Below, in pieces: positions 50,797 through 59,785 of a stretch of DNA of 64,000 nucleotides. The notes beneath the pieces were generated by a model, which was given only the letters and a program-made list of their open reading frames with translations, was not told the origin of the DNA and did no database searches. The stretch spans positions 1,488,001 through 1,552,000 of the forward strand of contig OZ253469.1 of assembly GCA_965261535.1 (NCBI GenBank), written 5' to 3'. Source of the DNA: VXNE01 sp965261535 (GTDB lineage Bacteria > Pseudomonadota > Gammaproteobacteria > Pseudomonadales > Azotimanducaceae). Numbering within the stretch: position 1 is the stretch's first letter; each line of letters starts with the position of its first letter. A program made the translations under genes and the position numbers.

Positions 50797-52905
50797 TCAG
50801 GCTCCCACGCTTGCCGTCGCGAGCGCGAACGGCCACACCGCCGCGCAGCCGGCTTGCCGGAGGAGCGCCGCGATGATCGTCAGCGTCCATCCAGAGTCCA
50901 CAACATCGTCCACCAACAGGACCGCCCCCTCCCGGACTTGACCTTCAATGGCGAATACCCCGTCGAGATTATGGCACTGATGGAATCGGTTCTGCTGCTC
51001 CTTCTGCGGGGGGTTGTCCTTCACCTTGACCACCGCCGGTGCAAAGGGCAGCGAGAGCGACTTCGCAAGCCGGCTTGCGAAGTCGGGAACCAGCGTTGTA
51101 TGCCGATTGGACGGAACGCAGGTGACCCAGTCCGGCCAGGGATCCGGCTGCCATCGTGCCCTGATCATTTCCGCCGAAGCGCTGACCAACTCGTCTTGAA
51201 AACGACCTCCACGTTTGTCCCGTGCCACAATTTCGCCCCACCCGGCACCGCCCCATCGGGAAAGTATTCGTCCCCTTTCAGCCCGAAGCGTGGGAGGGGA
51301 ATTTCCCGACCAGCCGTATTCCGGAAGCGACCCCCTCGCAACCTGCCTGTTGCACTCCAACGGAATCTCCGCTTGACGGAGAAAACGGGTGGCGGCAATA
51401 ACTGTTTCACGGGCAACCGACTCGTCGACGATGGGATTTCCCAGGCAGGATGCGCATCTTCCGCACGGTTTCGGGTCGCGGTCGTCAAGCGCGTGGGCCA
51501 AGAACTTCATCAGGCATCCCTGCTCCTCGATATAGGAACCGACTTCCCGCCATTCCAGTTCCCGTTGTTCCGTAAGCCGTGCGATGCGCTCGACATCCAT
51601 CCGGTAGGGAACTGCGGTCCGCCGCCATCGACCGCCTTGTGTCCCTTCCCTGATGATCGGAGCGGGATTTTCCACGGACAAGACCTTGAGGACTTTTTCA
51701 ATCTGTCCATAGCGAAGGTTCAGCGACTGCTCAAGCTCCCGAATATTCATGCCATCACTACTCTCAAGCGCCGCAAGGACCTCGCTTACCCATTGCTCGT
51801 GAGGGAACGCGGTTCTTCGAAAGTACTCGTGGATTTGCTCATCTTCGAGGCCCGACAAGAGCACCCCAACCGCGCGCTTGATGCCGCGACCCGCCCGACC
51901 GACTTGCTGGTAATAGGTGATGATCGAACCCGGTGCCTGATAGTGCACCACGAATCCAACGTCCGGTTTGTCATAGCCCATACCGAGAGCTGGGGTGGCG
52001 ACCAGTGCCTTCACTTCGTTCCGCTCGAGAGCGAGTTCCAGGCGGCGCCGATATGCGTTGGAATCCGCGTAGCGTTCATCCGCGACGTTCGCATGGTACG
52101 GGCGAACGAGAATGCCGCGCTGATTCAGCCAGGCCGAAACCTGCTCGGCGTCACGCGTCGTCAGCGTATAGATGATGCCGGTTCCCGGAAGCTCCTTGAT
52201 ATGGTCCGCCAGCCAGGCAAGACGTTCCGCCTGCGTCGCCAGACGAATCGTCTGCAAGGACAGAGTTTCGCGCATCAATGGGCCGCGTTGGACGTTAATT
52301 CGGCCAAGTTGATCTTGAACATCGTCAATTACACGGTCGTTGGCCGTCGCGGTGGTACCCACTATCGGCAAATTTGCGGGCATTCTCCGCAGGACGTTTA
52401 CAAGACGACGATAGTCGGGACGAAAATCGTGACCCCAGTCCGATATGCAGTGCGCCTCATCTACAACCAGCAGTCCTATGCGGGCGGATACTGGCAGTAG
52501 TAGCTGGTCCATGAAGCTGTCGTTGGCCAGCCGTTCGGGAGAAATCAACAGCGCGTCTGCCTCGTCTGCCAACACGGCGCGCCGCAGCGTCGGCCACTCC
52601 TCCCGATTGGTGGAGTTGATAGTCAATGCCCGCAGGCCCATTCGTTCGGCGGCCGAGATCTGGTTTCGCATTAGTGCCAGCAAGGGAGACACGATCAATG
52701 TCGGGCCGAAACCTCGGTCACGGAGCATACGCGTGGCAATGAAATAGACCGCGCTCTTGCCCCACCCGGTTCGCTGCACCAGAAGCAACCGCTCTCGACG
52801 GTTCACCAGGGCGTCAATGGCCTCCCACTGTCCGTCGCGGAAGTTGGCATCCTCGTTGGCAAGCTGGCGCCTGAGAAGGGCAAGCGCCTCGGATTGATCG
52901 GCCAT
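50797..52905 (-). CDS. RecQ-family helicase fused to a ComF-like phosphoribosyltransferase domain
   Basis: 702 residues. The helicase has VQRTGWGKSAVYF (Walker A), VVDEAHCISDWGHDFRPDYR (DEAH and RecQ aromatic loop region) and QQVGRAGRG (motif VI), followed by a Cys cluster CGRCASC. The last ~200 residues are not the usual HRDC domain: they end in a phosphoribosyltransferase fold with the PRPP loop VLLVDDVVDSGWTLT. ATG 52905 follows GGAGCGCCC and is preferred over GTG 52947. The DprA-like gene follows. The fused arrangement suggests nucleotide binding or synthesis coupled to unwinding (inference). Confidence 0.88.
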   Translation of the reverse strand: MADQSEALALLRRQLANEDANFRDGQWEAIDALVNRRERLLLVQRTGWGKSAVYFIATRMLRDRGFGPTLIVSPLLALMRNQISAAERMGLRALTINSTNREEWPTLRRAVLADEADALLISPERLANDSFMDQLLLPVSARIGLLVVDEAHCISDWGHDFRPDYRRLVNVLRRMPANLPIVGTTATANDRVIDDVQDQLGRINVQRGPLMRETLSLQTIRLATQAERLAWLADHIKELPGTGIIYTLTTRDAEQVSAWLNQRGILVRPYHANVADERYADSNAYRRRLELALERNEVKALVATPALGMGYDKPDVGFVVHYQAPGSIITYYQQVGRAGRGIKRAVGVLLSGLEDEQIHEYFRRTAFPHEQWVSEVLAALESSDGMNIRELEQSLNLRYGQIEKVLKVLSVENPAPIIREGTQGGRWRRTAVPYRMDVERIARLTEQRELEWREVGSYIEEQGCLMKFLAHALDDRDPKPCGRCASCLGNPIVDESVARETVIAATRFLRQAEIPLECNRQVARGSLPEYGWSGNSPPTLRAERGRILSRWGGAGWGEIVARDKRGGRFQDELVSASAEMIRARWQPDPWPDWVTCVPSNRHTTLVPDFASRLAKSLSLPFAPAVVKVKDNPPQKEQQNRFHQCHNLDGVFAIEGQVREGAVLLVDDVVDSGWTLTIIAALLRQAGCAAVWPFALATASVGA

Positions 52906-53085
52906 GGGCGCTCCGAATCGATCACTTGTTCGAGTGTTCTTGTCCACCCTTCATTTTACGCTACCTCGCCTTGGTTCGTTGTGGATCACTGAGGTGCCGA
53001 GAGCTTATCCGCCGTCGCGATGGCGACAGTTACATGCATCGCCTATCATCGAGACAGACCAATACCAACCGAAGTTGGGGAAACA

Positions 53086-54738
53086 ATGAGTCACGATCTA
53101 GTCATTCGGGGCGGCAACGTAGTCGACGGCACGGGAAGCGAGCCCTTCCGTGCGGACGTCGCCGTGGACGGCGATCAAATCGTCGAGATCGGCAAGGTCG
53201 ATGGCAGAGGCAAGGAAGAGATTCAAGCTGATGGATTGACCGTATCGCCCGGCTTCGTCGACCTGCATACACACCTCGATGCCCAGATCGGTTGGGACCC
53301 GCAGGTCACGTCCGTGTCGTGGCACGGCGTCACGACAGCCCTGCTCGGCAACTGCGGCGTCACGTTCGCGCCCTGCAAGCCTGCCGACAGAGAGTTTCTC
53401 GCCGGCATGATGGAGACGGTCGAGGACATTCCCAAGAAGGCCATCCTGCACGGACTGCCGTGGAACTGGGAGTCCTATGGCGGCTATCTCGACGCCCTCG
53501 AAGCGCTAGGTCCCTCGATCAACGTCTGCGGGCTGGTCGGCCATTGCGCTACTCGGTTCTACGTGATGGGCGAGCGCGCGGTTGAAGAACCCGCCACCGA
53601 AGACGAAATCCGACAGATCGCAGCGCTGGCCGGACAGTCTGTGAAGGAAGGCGCGGTCGGTTTCTCCACCAACCGCCTGCCGCAACACCGCCTGCCCGAC
53701 GGCCGTTCAATTCCCGGCACCTTCGCCCATCGCGACGAGCTGCGGGCGGTAGCCAAAGAAGTCGGCGCGCACGGCGGTTTCATGCAGACGGTGTCCAACT
53801 TCCGTGAATTCGAAGAGGAAATAGCGCTCATCGCCGACGAGGCGCGTCTCGCCCGCGGCGCGCTATTCAGTTCGGCGCTCGAGTTCGGCCCCGAACGCCT
53901 GAACGAAAAGGTGATGGCCATGCGCGCCGAAGGCCTCAAGGTGACCTCCGTCACCGTGCCGAGGAGCGGCGGGGGCGTCGGCGGCTTGACGACCAACAGC
54001 TTCTTCCGCACACCGGCATGGAACGCGCTGCGCGAACAGGACTTCGACGCACGCCTGAAGGCCATCCGGCACCCCGAAACCCGGCGCCAGTTGATCGAAG
54101 AGGTCAAGGCCCAGGGCGAACCGGTGTTGGAGGCGACGAAACGCTGGTTCTGGATGGGTGATGCACAAAGACCCCGTTACACCCACCAGCCGGAAGAAAG
54201 CCTGTATCACGTGGCGCAAGCCGCCGGGGAGCATCCCGTGGAGACGTGGTTGCGCATTACCGACCAGACCGACGGCAAGGCGCTGTTCCATCTCCGCGCT
54301 TTCAACACCAACCTGGAAGACTTGCAAAAACTGATCACCATGGATTGGGCGATGCCGGGCCTGGGGGACGCCGGCGCGCACGTGAGCCAGATGATCGACT
54401 CCGGATGGGCGACTTTCGTCCTGTCCCACTGGGCTCGCGACGCAGGTGTCTACAGCTTGCAGGAGGCCGTGCGCCGTATCAGCGCGGTGCCGGCAGATGT
54501 GCTCGGTCTCGATGATCGGGGCACCCTGGCCGTGGGCAAACGGGCCGACATCAACGTCTTCGAACTGGACCGGTTGGAGGAGCGGATGCCGAAAATCGTC
54601 CACGACTTTCCATTCGGCGCGCCGCGCTTCATCCAGCGCGCTGTGGGCTACAAGGCGACGCTGTGCAACGGTGAGGTCCTTCTCCGCGACGACGAACTGA
54701 CCGACGTGCGAAGCGGACGAGTGCTTCGCAGCAACTAA
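53086..54738 (+). CDS. N-acyl-D-amino-acid deacylase-type amidohydrolase
   Basis: 550-residue metal-dependent hydrolase of the D-aminoacylase group. The metal site begins GFVDLHTHLDAQIGWDP (about 59-75). Later ligands lie in LVGHCATR and GLGDAGAHVSQMIDSGW (Asp and His), and the C-terminal beta sandwich ends LAVGKRADINVFELD. Family members hydrolyse N-acyl-D-amino acids or similar amides. ATG 53086 follows GGGGAAACA and gives the canonical SHDLVIRGGNVVDGTG start. It is divergent from the recQ-like gene. Confidence 0.9.
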   Translation: MSHDLVIRGGNVVDGTGSEPFRADVAVDGDQIVEIGKVDGRGKEEIQADGLTVSPGFVDLHTHLDAQIGWDPQVTSVSWHGVTTALLGNCGVTFAPCKPADREFLAGMMETVEDIPKKAILHGLPWNWESYGGYLDALEALGPSINVCGLVGHCATRFYVMGERAVEEPATEDEIRQIAALAGQSVKEGAVGFSTNRLPQHRLPDGRSIPGTFAHRDELRAVAKEVGAHGGFMQTVSNFREFEEEIALIADEARLARGALFSSALEFGPERLNEKVMAMRAEGLKVTSVTVPRSGGGVGGLTTNSFFRTPAWNALREQDFDARLKAIRHPETRRQLIEEVKAQGEPVLEATKRWFWMGDAQRPRYTHQPEESLYHVAQAAGEHPVETWLRITDQTDGKALFHLRAFNTNLEDLQKLITMDWAMPGLGDAGAHVSQMIDSGWATFVLSHWARDAGVYSLQEAVRRISAVPADVLGLDDRGTLAVGKRADINVFELDRLEERMPKIVHDFPFGAPRFIQRAVGYKATLCNGEVLLRDDELTDVRSGRVLRSN

Positions 54739-54837
54739 GGCGCGCAGCGTAAGCGGCGATCACGCCGCCGCCGCTTGCGACGACAGACGATACGGGGCGC
54801 GGCGCAGGCACGAAACGCTTTCACGATCACACGCAAT

Positions 54838-56682
54838 ATGCCGCGCGACCGCTACAACTTGCCGCCAGCAACTCTCGCAGAAGCGCTGTGGCTGCCGTCT
54901 GTAGAGGATCTGAAGAAGCTCCTGCGGCTCACGCCGGAAGTCGCCAGACCTACCCGCAAAGCCGACCTGATCGCCGCGCTCGAGCGTCAACTCGACGGTG
55001 ATCGACTGCGCCACCTTTGGCACGGCCTCGACGAAACCCAGCAACTCGCCGTGCGCGAAACGCTGTATTCGCTGGACAGCAAACTGGATGTCGAGCGATT
55101 TCGCGCCAAGCACGGCGTCGCGCCATACCCGGTCGACCATTACGGCCACTGCGCGCTCACGCCGTTGCGCCTTTTTGTTTACGTCGAGACTCGGTACGGA
55201 TACCAGCCGGAGTCCATTCCCCCCGATCTTGCCGGGCGGCTGCGGGACTTCGTGCCGCCTCCCGAAGAACCCACCTTGGAAACGCTGGACGAGCCGCCGG
55301 ACGAAATTCGACGATTTGTCGGCTACCACACGACGCAGGACAGTAGCGAGATGGTTCCGCTGATCCAGCGCAACATGGAGCACGCCGCGCTTCGGGATCT
55401 ATTCACCGTCCTGCGACTGATTGATCGCGGCGGTATCGCCGTGAGCGCGAAAACATCGCAACCCTCCGCCGCCGCGGTGCGACTGATCGCCGACAATCTG
55501 TTGGAAGGCGACTTTTTCCACCCCGTCGCGCACAAAAAGAAGGCTTGGCATCAGGTTGTCGGACCTATCAGAGCTTTCGTTTGGCCATTGTTGGTGCAAG
55601 CCGCCAGACTCGTCGAACCGCAGGGACGAAAAATCGCGCTGACCAAGGCGGGGCACGCCGCGTTGCGCGCATCGGCGGCGGGAACCTTGAAAAAACTCTG
55701 GCAACGCTGGTTGAAGAGCTCGCTGCTCGACGAATTCAATCGCGTCGACACCATCAAGGGGCAGCGCGGCCGGGGCAAACGCTCGATGACCGCGCCACCC
55801 ATGCGCCGAGGGATGATCGCCGCAGCCCTCGAGGAGTGCCCGGTGGGCCGCTGGGTTCGCGTCGAGGAGTTTTCCCGGTTCATGCAAGCGGCGGAGTTCG
55901 ATTTCGACGTGATTCGCGATCCATGGAAGTTGTATTTTTTCGAGCAGCGATACGACAGCCTCGGATATGGAGGTTCCCACGGCTGGAACATACTGCAGGA
56001 ACGCTACATCCTGTGTTTCCTATTCGAAATCGCCGCCACCTTGGGGCTGATCGACATCGCCTATATCGAACCCGAAGGCGCGCGACGCGACTATTGGAAT
56101 TTGCCGGGAAGCGACGAGCTCGCGTTCTTGAGCCGCTACGACGGCCTGCATTGCTTCCGCCTTAACGCGCTGGGGGCCTATTGCCTTGGATTGACTGATC
56201 GCTACGAACCGAGAACGCCGACAAGTCGAGGATCGCTGACCCTGTTTCCGGATTTGCGGATTCAGGTTTCGGACGCGCCGATCCCGCCAGACGAGCGACT
56301 GTTGCTCGAAGCGTTCGCGACCGCGGAATCCGAAAAGGTATGGCGCCTCGATCGCGACAAGACCCTGTCCAGCGTCGAGAGCGGGCATCCCATGGAAGTA
56401 TTGCGCGAGTTTCTTCAGGCGCGGGACGATCAACCCTTGCCGGAAACCGTCGAACGGTTTCTGCGGGACACGGAGCGGCGCGCCGCAGCGCTATGCCCAA
56501 CAGGCATGGCATTGATCGTGGAGTGCGTCGATGCGGATCTGGCGGACCTGCTCGCCAACAATAAACGCACCGCCAATCTATGCCAGCGCGTCGGCGGGCG
56601 GAGCCTCGTTGTGCCGACGCATGCCGAGCCGAGGTTCCGCAAGGAGATACGGAAATTGGGCTACGGTATGCGGAACGCGTGA
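54838..56682 (+). CDS. Protein with XPB/Ssl2 N-terminal-like (helicase-associated) domain
   Basis: 614 residues; no known function. The first 60 residues (LPSVEDLKKLLRLTPEVARP TRKADLIAALERQL) look like a SAP-type helix pair. The centre is alpha-rich with EECPVGRWVRVEEFSRFM. The C-terminal quarter (about 465-610) has LTLFPDLRIQVSDAPIPPDE, RLLLEAFATAESEKVWRLDR and EFLQARDDQPLPETVERFLR, which match the helicase XPB/Ssl2 N-terminal domain found alone in bacteria. No helicase motor is present in the protein. The start ATG 54838 lacks a clear ribosome-binding site. Confidence 0.6.
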   Translation: MPRDRYNLPPATLAEALWLPSVEDLKKLLRLTPEVARPTRKADLIAALERQLDGDRLRHLWHGLDETQQLAVRETLYSLDSKLDVERFRAKHGVAPYPVDHYGHCALTPLRLFVYVETRYGYQPESIPPDLAGRLRDFVPPPEEPTLETLDEPPDEIRRFVGYHTTQDSSEMVPLIQRNMEHAALRDLFTVLRLIDRGGIAVSAKTSQPSAAAVRLIADNLLEGDFFHPVAHKKKAWHQVVGPIRAFVWPLLVQAARLVEPQGRKIALTKAGHAALRASAAGTLKKLWQRWLKSSLLDEFNRVDTIKGQRGRGKRSMTAPPMRRGMIAAALEECPVGRWVRVEEFSRFMQAAEFDFDVIRDPWKLYFFEQRYDSLGYGGSHGWNILQERYILCFLFEIAATLGLIDIAYIEPEGARRDYWNLPGSDELAFLSRYDGLHCFRLNALGAYCLGLTDRYEPRTPTSRGSLTLFPDLRIQVSDAPIPPDERLLLEAFATAESEKVWRLDRDKTLSSVESGHPMEVLREFLQARDDQPLPETVERFLRDTERRAAALCPTGMALIVECVDADLADLLANNKRTANLCQRVGGRSLVVPTHAEPRFRKEIRKLGYGMRNA

Positions 56683-56770
56683 CGGCGAGCCTAACGAACC
56701 GGGATTCTCGTCGGAGGCTGTACACTTGATGGCGAAGACAATCACAGCGAGTGAGAAGTAGGCGGACACA

Positions 56771-57967
56771 GTGCTCATCGAGCGGCTCCAGTTGACCAAC
56801 CTGCTTTCGTTCGGTCCGGACTCGCCGGCGCTGGATCTCAGACCACTGAACGTGTTGATCGGTCCCAACGGTTCGGGCAAGTCCAATTTCATTGAGGCGA
56901 TCAGTCTACTGAGCGCAGCGCCAACCGATATTACGAAGCCCATTGATGACGGGGGCGGGGTCAGGGATTGGATTTGGCGGGGTAAGCCCAAGGCGCGGTT
57001 TGCCGAAATTGACGCCGCCTTGGCGAGTTCCGACGGTGACCGAGCGCTTAGCTACCAGCTTTCTTTCCTTGATCGGGGGCAACGTTTTCAACTCGCAAGC
57101 GAGAAACTGCAATGTCGGGGCGCGGATGACGATAGCGCTAACGGGCGTGGTGTCTGCTTCACGCGTCCGCCGCGTGAGTCGGCAATCAGAGTTGAACCTG
57201 ATGCCCGCGAGGCAGAGCTCTTCACTGCGGACAATCAAAGGCAGCCGCTTGAGCAATTGGATGTCCAGAAGTCGCTTCTCGCCATAGTGGACAACCCCCT
57301 GGTCTTTCCCCAGGTGTGCCGGGTTGCGGAAGCCTTCAAAGGCATTCGAATCTACCGAGACTGGACTTTCGGGCCACTTGCGCCGACGCGACATCCGCAA
57401 CGGCCGGACCTGCCAAGCGATGTCTTGCTGGACGACGCGGCAAACCTGGGTCTTGTGCTCAATGTGCTGAATCAGGATACGGAGGCGAAGCAGCGACTTC
57501 TGAAGACGCTCCGGGAACTCTACGATGGCATCTCCGATCTTCGCGTGAATATCGAGCGCGATACCGTCAACGTCTACCTGCGCGAAGGCGACATGATGAT
57601 ATCCGCAACGCGGCTTTCCGATGGCACGATCCGCTACTTGTGCCTTTTGGCAATTCTCTGTCATCCAGAACCGCCGTCGCTGGTGTGCCTTGAAGAGCCC
57701 GAGCTAGGCCTGCATCCAGACATTCTGCCCGGCTTGGGCGACTTGCTCGTGGACGCTTCCGAGCGTTGCCAGCTCATTGTCACCACTCACTCCGACGTCC
57801 TTGTGGACAAGCTGTCCGATACCCCGGACAGCGTCGTAGTGTGCGAGAAACACGCGGGTCAGACGGAAATGCGGCGCTTGGACAGCGACGATCTGAAGCA
57901 CTGGCTCACGCGCTACAGCCTTGGCGAACTGTGGACGCGGGGAGAACTGGGCGGAAATCGTTGGTGA
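56771..57967 (+). CDS. AAA/ABC-type ATPase of an ATPase-DUF4276 pair
   Basis: 398-residue SMC/ABC-like ATPase. Walker A is LIGPNGSGKSNFIEAI (about 29-44), a signature-like SATRLSDGTIRYLCLLAIL precedes Walker B LVCLEEPELGLHPD, and the switch His is in IVTTHSDVLVDKL. This is the AAA_21 plan used by OLD-like and PARIS-like anti-phage ATPases. The start is GTG 56771. Its stop overlaps the GTG of the next gene (GTGA), so the two proteins are made together. Confidence 0.88.
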   Translation: MLIERLQLTNLLSFGPDSPALDLRPLNVLIGPNGSGKSNFIEAISLLSAAPTDITKPIDDGGGVRDWIWRGKPKARFAEIDAALASSDGDRALSYQLSFLDRGQRFQLASEKLQCRGADDDSANGRGVCFTRPPRESAIRVEPDAREAELFTADNQRQPLEQLDVQKSLLAIVDNPLVFPQVCRVAEAFKGIRIYRDWTFGPLAPTRHPQRPDLPSDVLLDDAANLGLVLNVLNQDTEAKQRLLKTLRELYDGISDLRVNIERDTVNVYLREGDMMISATRLSDGTIRYLCLLAILCHPEPPSLVCLEEPELGLHPDILPGLGDLLVDASERCQLIVTTHSDVLVDKLSDTPDSVVVCEKHAGQTEMRRLDSDDLKHWLTRYSLGELWTRGELGGNRW

Positions 57968-58578
57968 GTACGACCGTCTATGTCGAAGGCGGCGGCGACA
58001 AGGACACGAAAGCATTGCGGACCCAGTGCCGCCGAGCGTTCAGCGAGTTCTTCCGAAAGGCGGGCTTGACGGGTCGCTTGCCCAAGGTCATTGCTTGCGG
58101 CAGCCGAGAAAGAGCCTTCGAAGACTTCTGCCATGCCTGCAATGGCAGATTCAGCGGGGTTCCGGTATTGCTGATCGATAGCGAAGGGCCGGTTGTCGAC
58201 GCTGATCCGTGGTCGCATTTGAAGCGTAGTGATGGCTGGGACCGGCCCCGTAGCGCGCCCGATGGCGCCGCGCACCTGATGGTGCAGTGCATGGAGAGTT
58301 GGTTCCATGCGGACAAGGAGTCGCTGGCGGGCTTCTTCGGCACCGGGTTCAACCGCAACGCCATGTCAGGCGCTAGTACAGAAGACATCCCGAAGGCAGA
58401 TGTTGAGAGAGGCTTGATGTCGGCCACACGGCAGTCCCGCAAGGGTGCCTATCGCAAGGGTCGCCATTCGTTCGACATTCTTCGCAGGCTGGATGTCGAC
58501 AAGGTCTGCCGTGCTTCGCCGCACGCGAAGCGACTCATCGAAACGCTACTCGCCAACAACCCACGCGACGTGGTTTAA
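57964..58578 (+). CDS. DUF4276 (TOPRIM-like) protein
   Basis: 204 residues. The early VYVEGGGDKDTKAL carries the conserved Glu of a TOPRIM-like site and VPVLLIDSEGPVV the acidic pair (here Asp-x-Glu). The CMESWFHADKESLAGFFG block is typical of DUF4276. Such proteins are usually encoded beside an AAA_21 ATPase, as here, and resemble the effector halves of ATPase-plus-TOPRIM defence pairs. Nuclease activity is inferred from the fold. The GTG start overlaps the ATPase stop. Confidence 0.82.
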   Translation: MSTTVYVEGGGDKDTKALRTQCRRAFSEFFRKAGLTGRLPKVIACGSRERAFEDFCHACNGRFSGVPVLLIDSEGPVVDADPWSHLKRSDGWDRPRSAPDGAAHLMVQCMESWFHADKESLAGFFGTGFNRNAMSGASTEDIPKADVERGLMSATRQSRKGAYRKGRHSFDILRRLDVDKVCRASPHAKRLIETLLANNPRDVV

Positions 58579-58663
58579 GCGATTGAAACTTGAGGAAGGT
58601 CTGAACAACCCCGTATCCGTAGCCGCGCGAAGGTGTAGCGCATCTGGGATAGCGCGCTCGAAC

Positions 58664-59635
58664 TCAATGCAGCACGGGCTTCTTCAGGAAGTCATTGCGA
58701 TCTGCAGACTCGATCTTGCAGTTCCGCACCTGGCCTGTACGCGCAAACGTTAGGGGAACGGTTACCCCGACCGGACCGAGGTTCCAGACTGCGGATAGCA
58801 TCTGCGCGAGGGTCGACACACGTTTGCCGTGGACCTCCAAAACCACATCGCCCGGCCGCATGCCCGCCGTTGCGCCGGGACCACCGCGCGCGACCCCGCT
58901 GACCACGAGTCGGCCGCCGGCTTCCATAGTGAACATTCCGAGCCATGGTCGCGGCGGCACCGGGGAACGCCCGGTGGTCAACAAGTCGTCGAGCGTGCGA
59001 TTCAGGAGGTCGATCGGTACGAGCATATTGCCTTGCACCTTCTCTCCCCTGACGACCTCCTGTGTCAGTAGAGAACCGATCCCCAACAGCTTGCCGTCTT
59101 CTCCAACCAGCGCCGCACCGCCCCATTCCGGATGTGCGGGTTCGGTGAACAAAGCTTCGTCGAGCAAGTATTCCCAGTAACCCGCGAATTCCCGCTTGTC
59201 GATCAGTCTGGCTTTCAACGCATGCGCTCGCCCGCCCTGGCCGATGACGAATACTCGATCACCGCGTTCGCACGAATCGGCGGTGCCGCGCTGGAGAACC
59301 GTGGCTTTCAACGGTTCCACGGCACGGACCAACCCGAATCCGGTGACGTGATCGTATGCCAGAGCGTATGCGGCGACGGTCGTGCCCAAGTTGCTCGTCA
59401 GCCATATGCTGCTCGCTTCCGCGATCAGATAGCCGATGGTCAAGACCAACCCGTCGTCGTCGATTACAACGCCGTTGCCGATTCGTTCCGTTCCGAGCGC
59501 GGATGCAGTAAACGCATCGGGTGGGACGTCGGCTCGCAACGTGACGACGGCGTTCAAGGCAACGTCGAGATCGAAGCTCACATCCTCCGCACCAGGCTGT
59601 AGCGCGTCCGGAAACGCCCACTCGCCATCCGACAT
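58664..59635 (-). CDS. DegP-like trypsin-fold/PDZ protein lacking catalytic residues
   Basis: 323 residues with a chymotrypsin-like fold (about 25-215) and a C-terminal PDZ domain (about 225-310, GVARGGPGATAGMRPGDVVL EVHG). The usual catalytic His position (TNxHV) reads LTIGYLIAEA, and the usual GNSGGPL reads EWGGAALVGEDG, so both the His and the Ser are missing; only the Asp region (YDHVTGFGLVRA) is recognisable. No signal peptide is evident at ATG 59635. It is probably a non-proteolytic binding protein. Confidence 0.78.
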   Translation of the reverse strand: MSDGEWAFPDALQPGAEDVSFDLDVALNAVVTLRADVPPDAFTASALGTERIGNGVVIDDDGLVLTIGYLIAEASSIWLTSNLGTTVAAYALAYDHVTGFGLVRAVEPLKATVLQRGTADSCERGDRVFVIGQGGRAHALKARLIDKREFAGYWEYLLDEALFTEPAHPEWGGAALVGEDGKLLGIGSLLTQEVVRGEKVQGNMLVPIDLLNRTLDDLLTTGRSPVPPRPWLGMFTMEAGGRLVVSGVARGGPGATAGMRPGDVVLEVHGKRVSTLAQMLSAVWNLGPVGVTVPLTFARTGQVRNCKIESADRNDFLKKPVLH

Positions 59636-59785
59636 TACTTCTCCATCCGCGTCGCTTAGTCGCGCTCCATCATCCCGCTTTTCATTCGGCTGGGGAAGGC
59701 TGTCTAATACAGAACTCTTTCGGGAACAAATCTCCCACCCTTCACCAAGAAACCGAACCGCCCAGTAGGCTATGGAGCATGCGAG

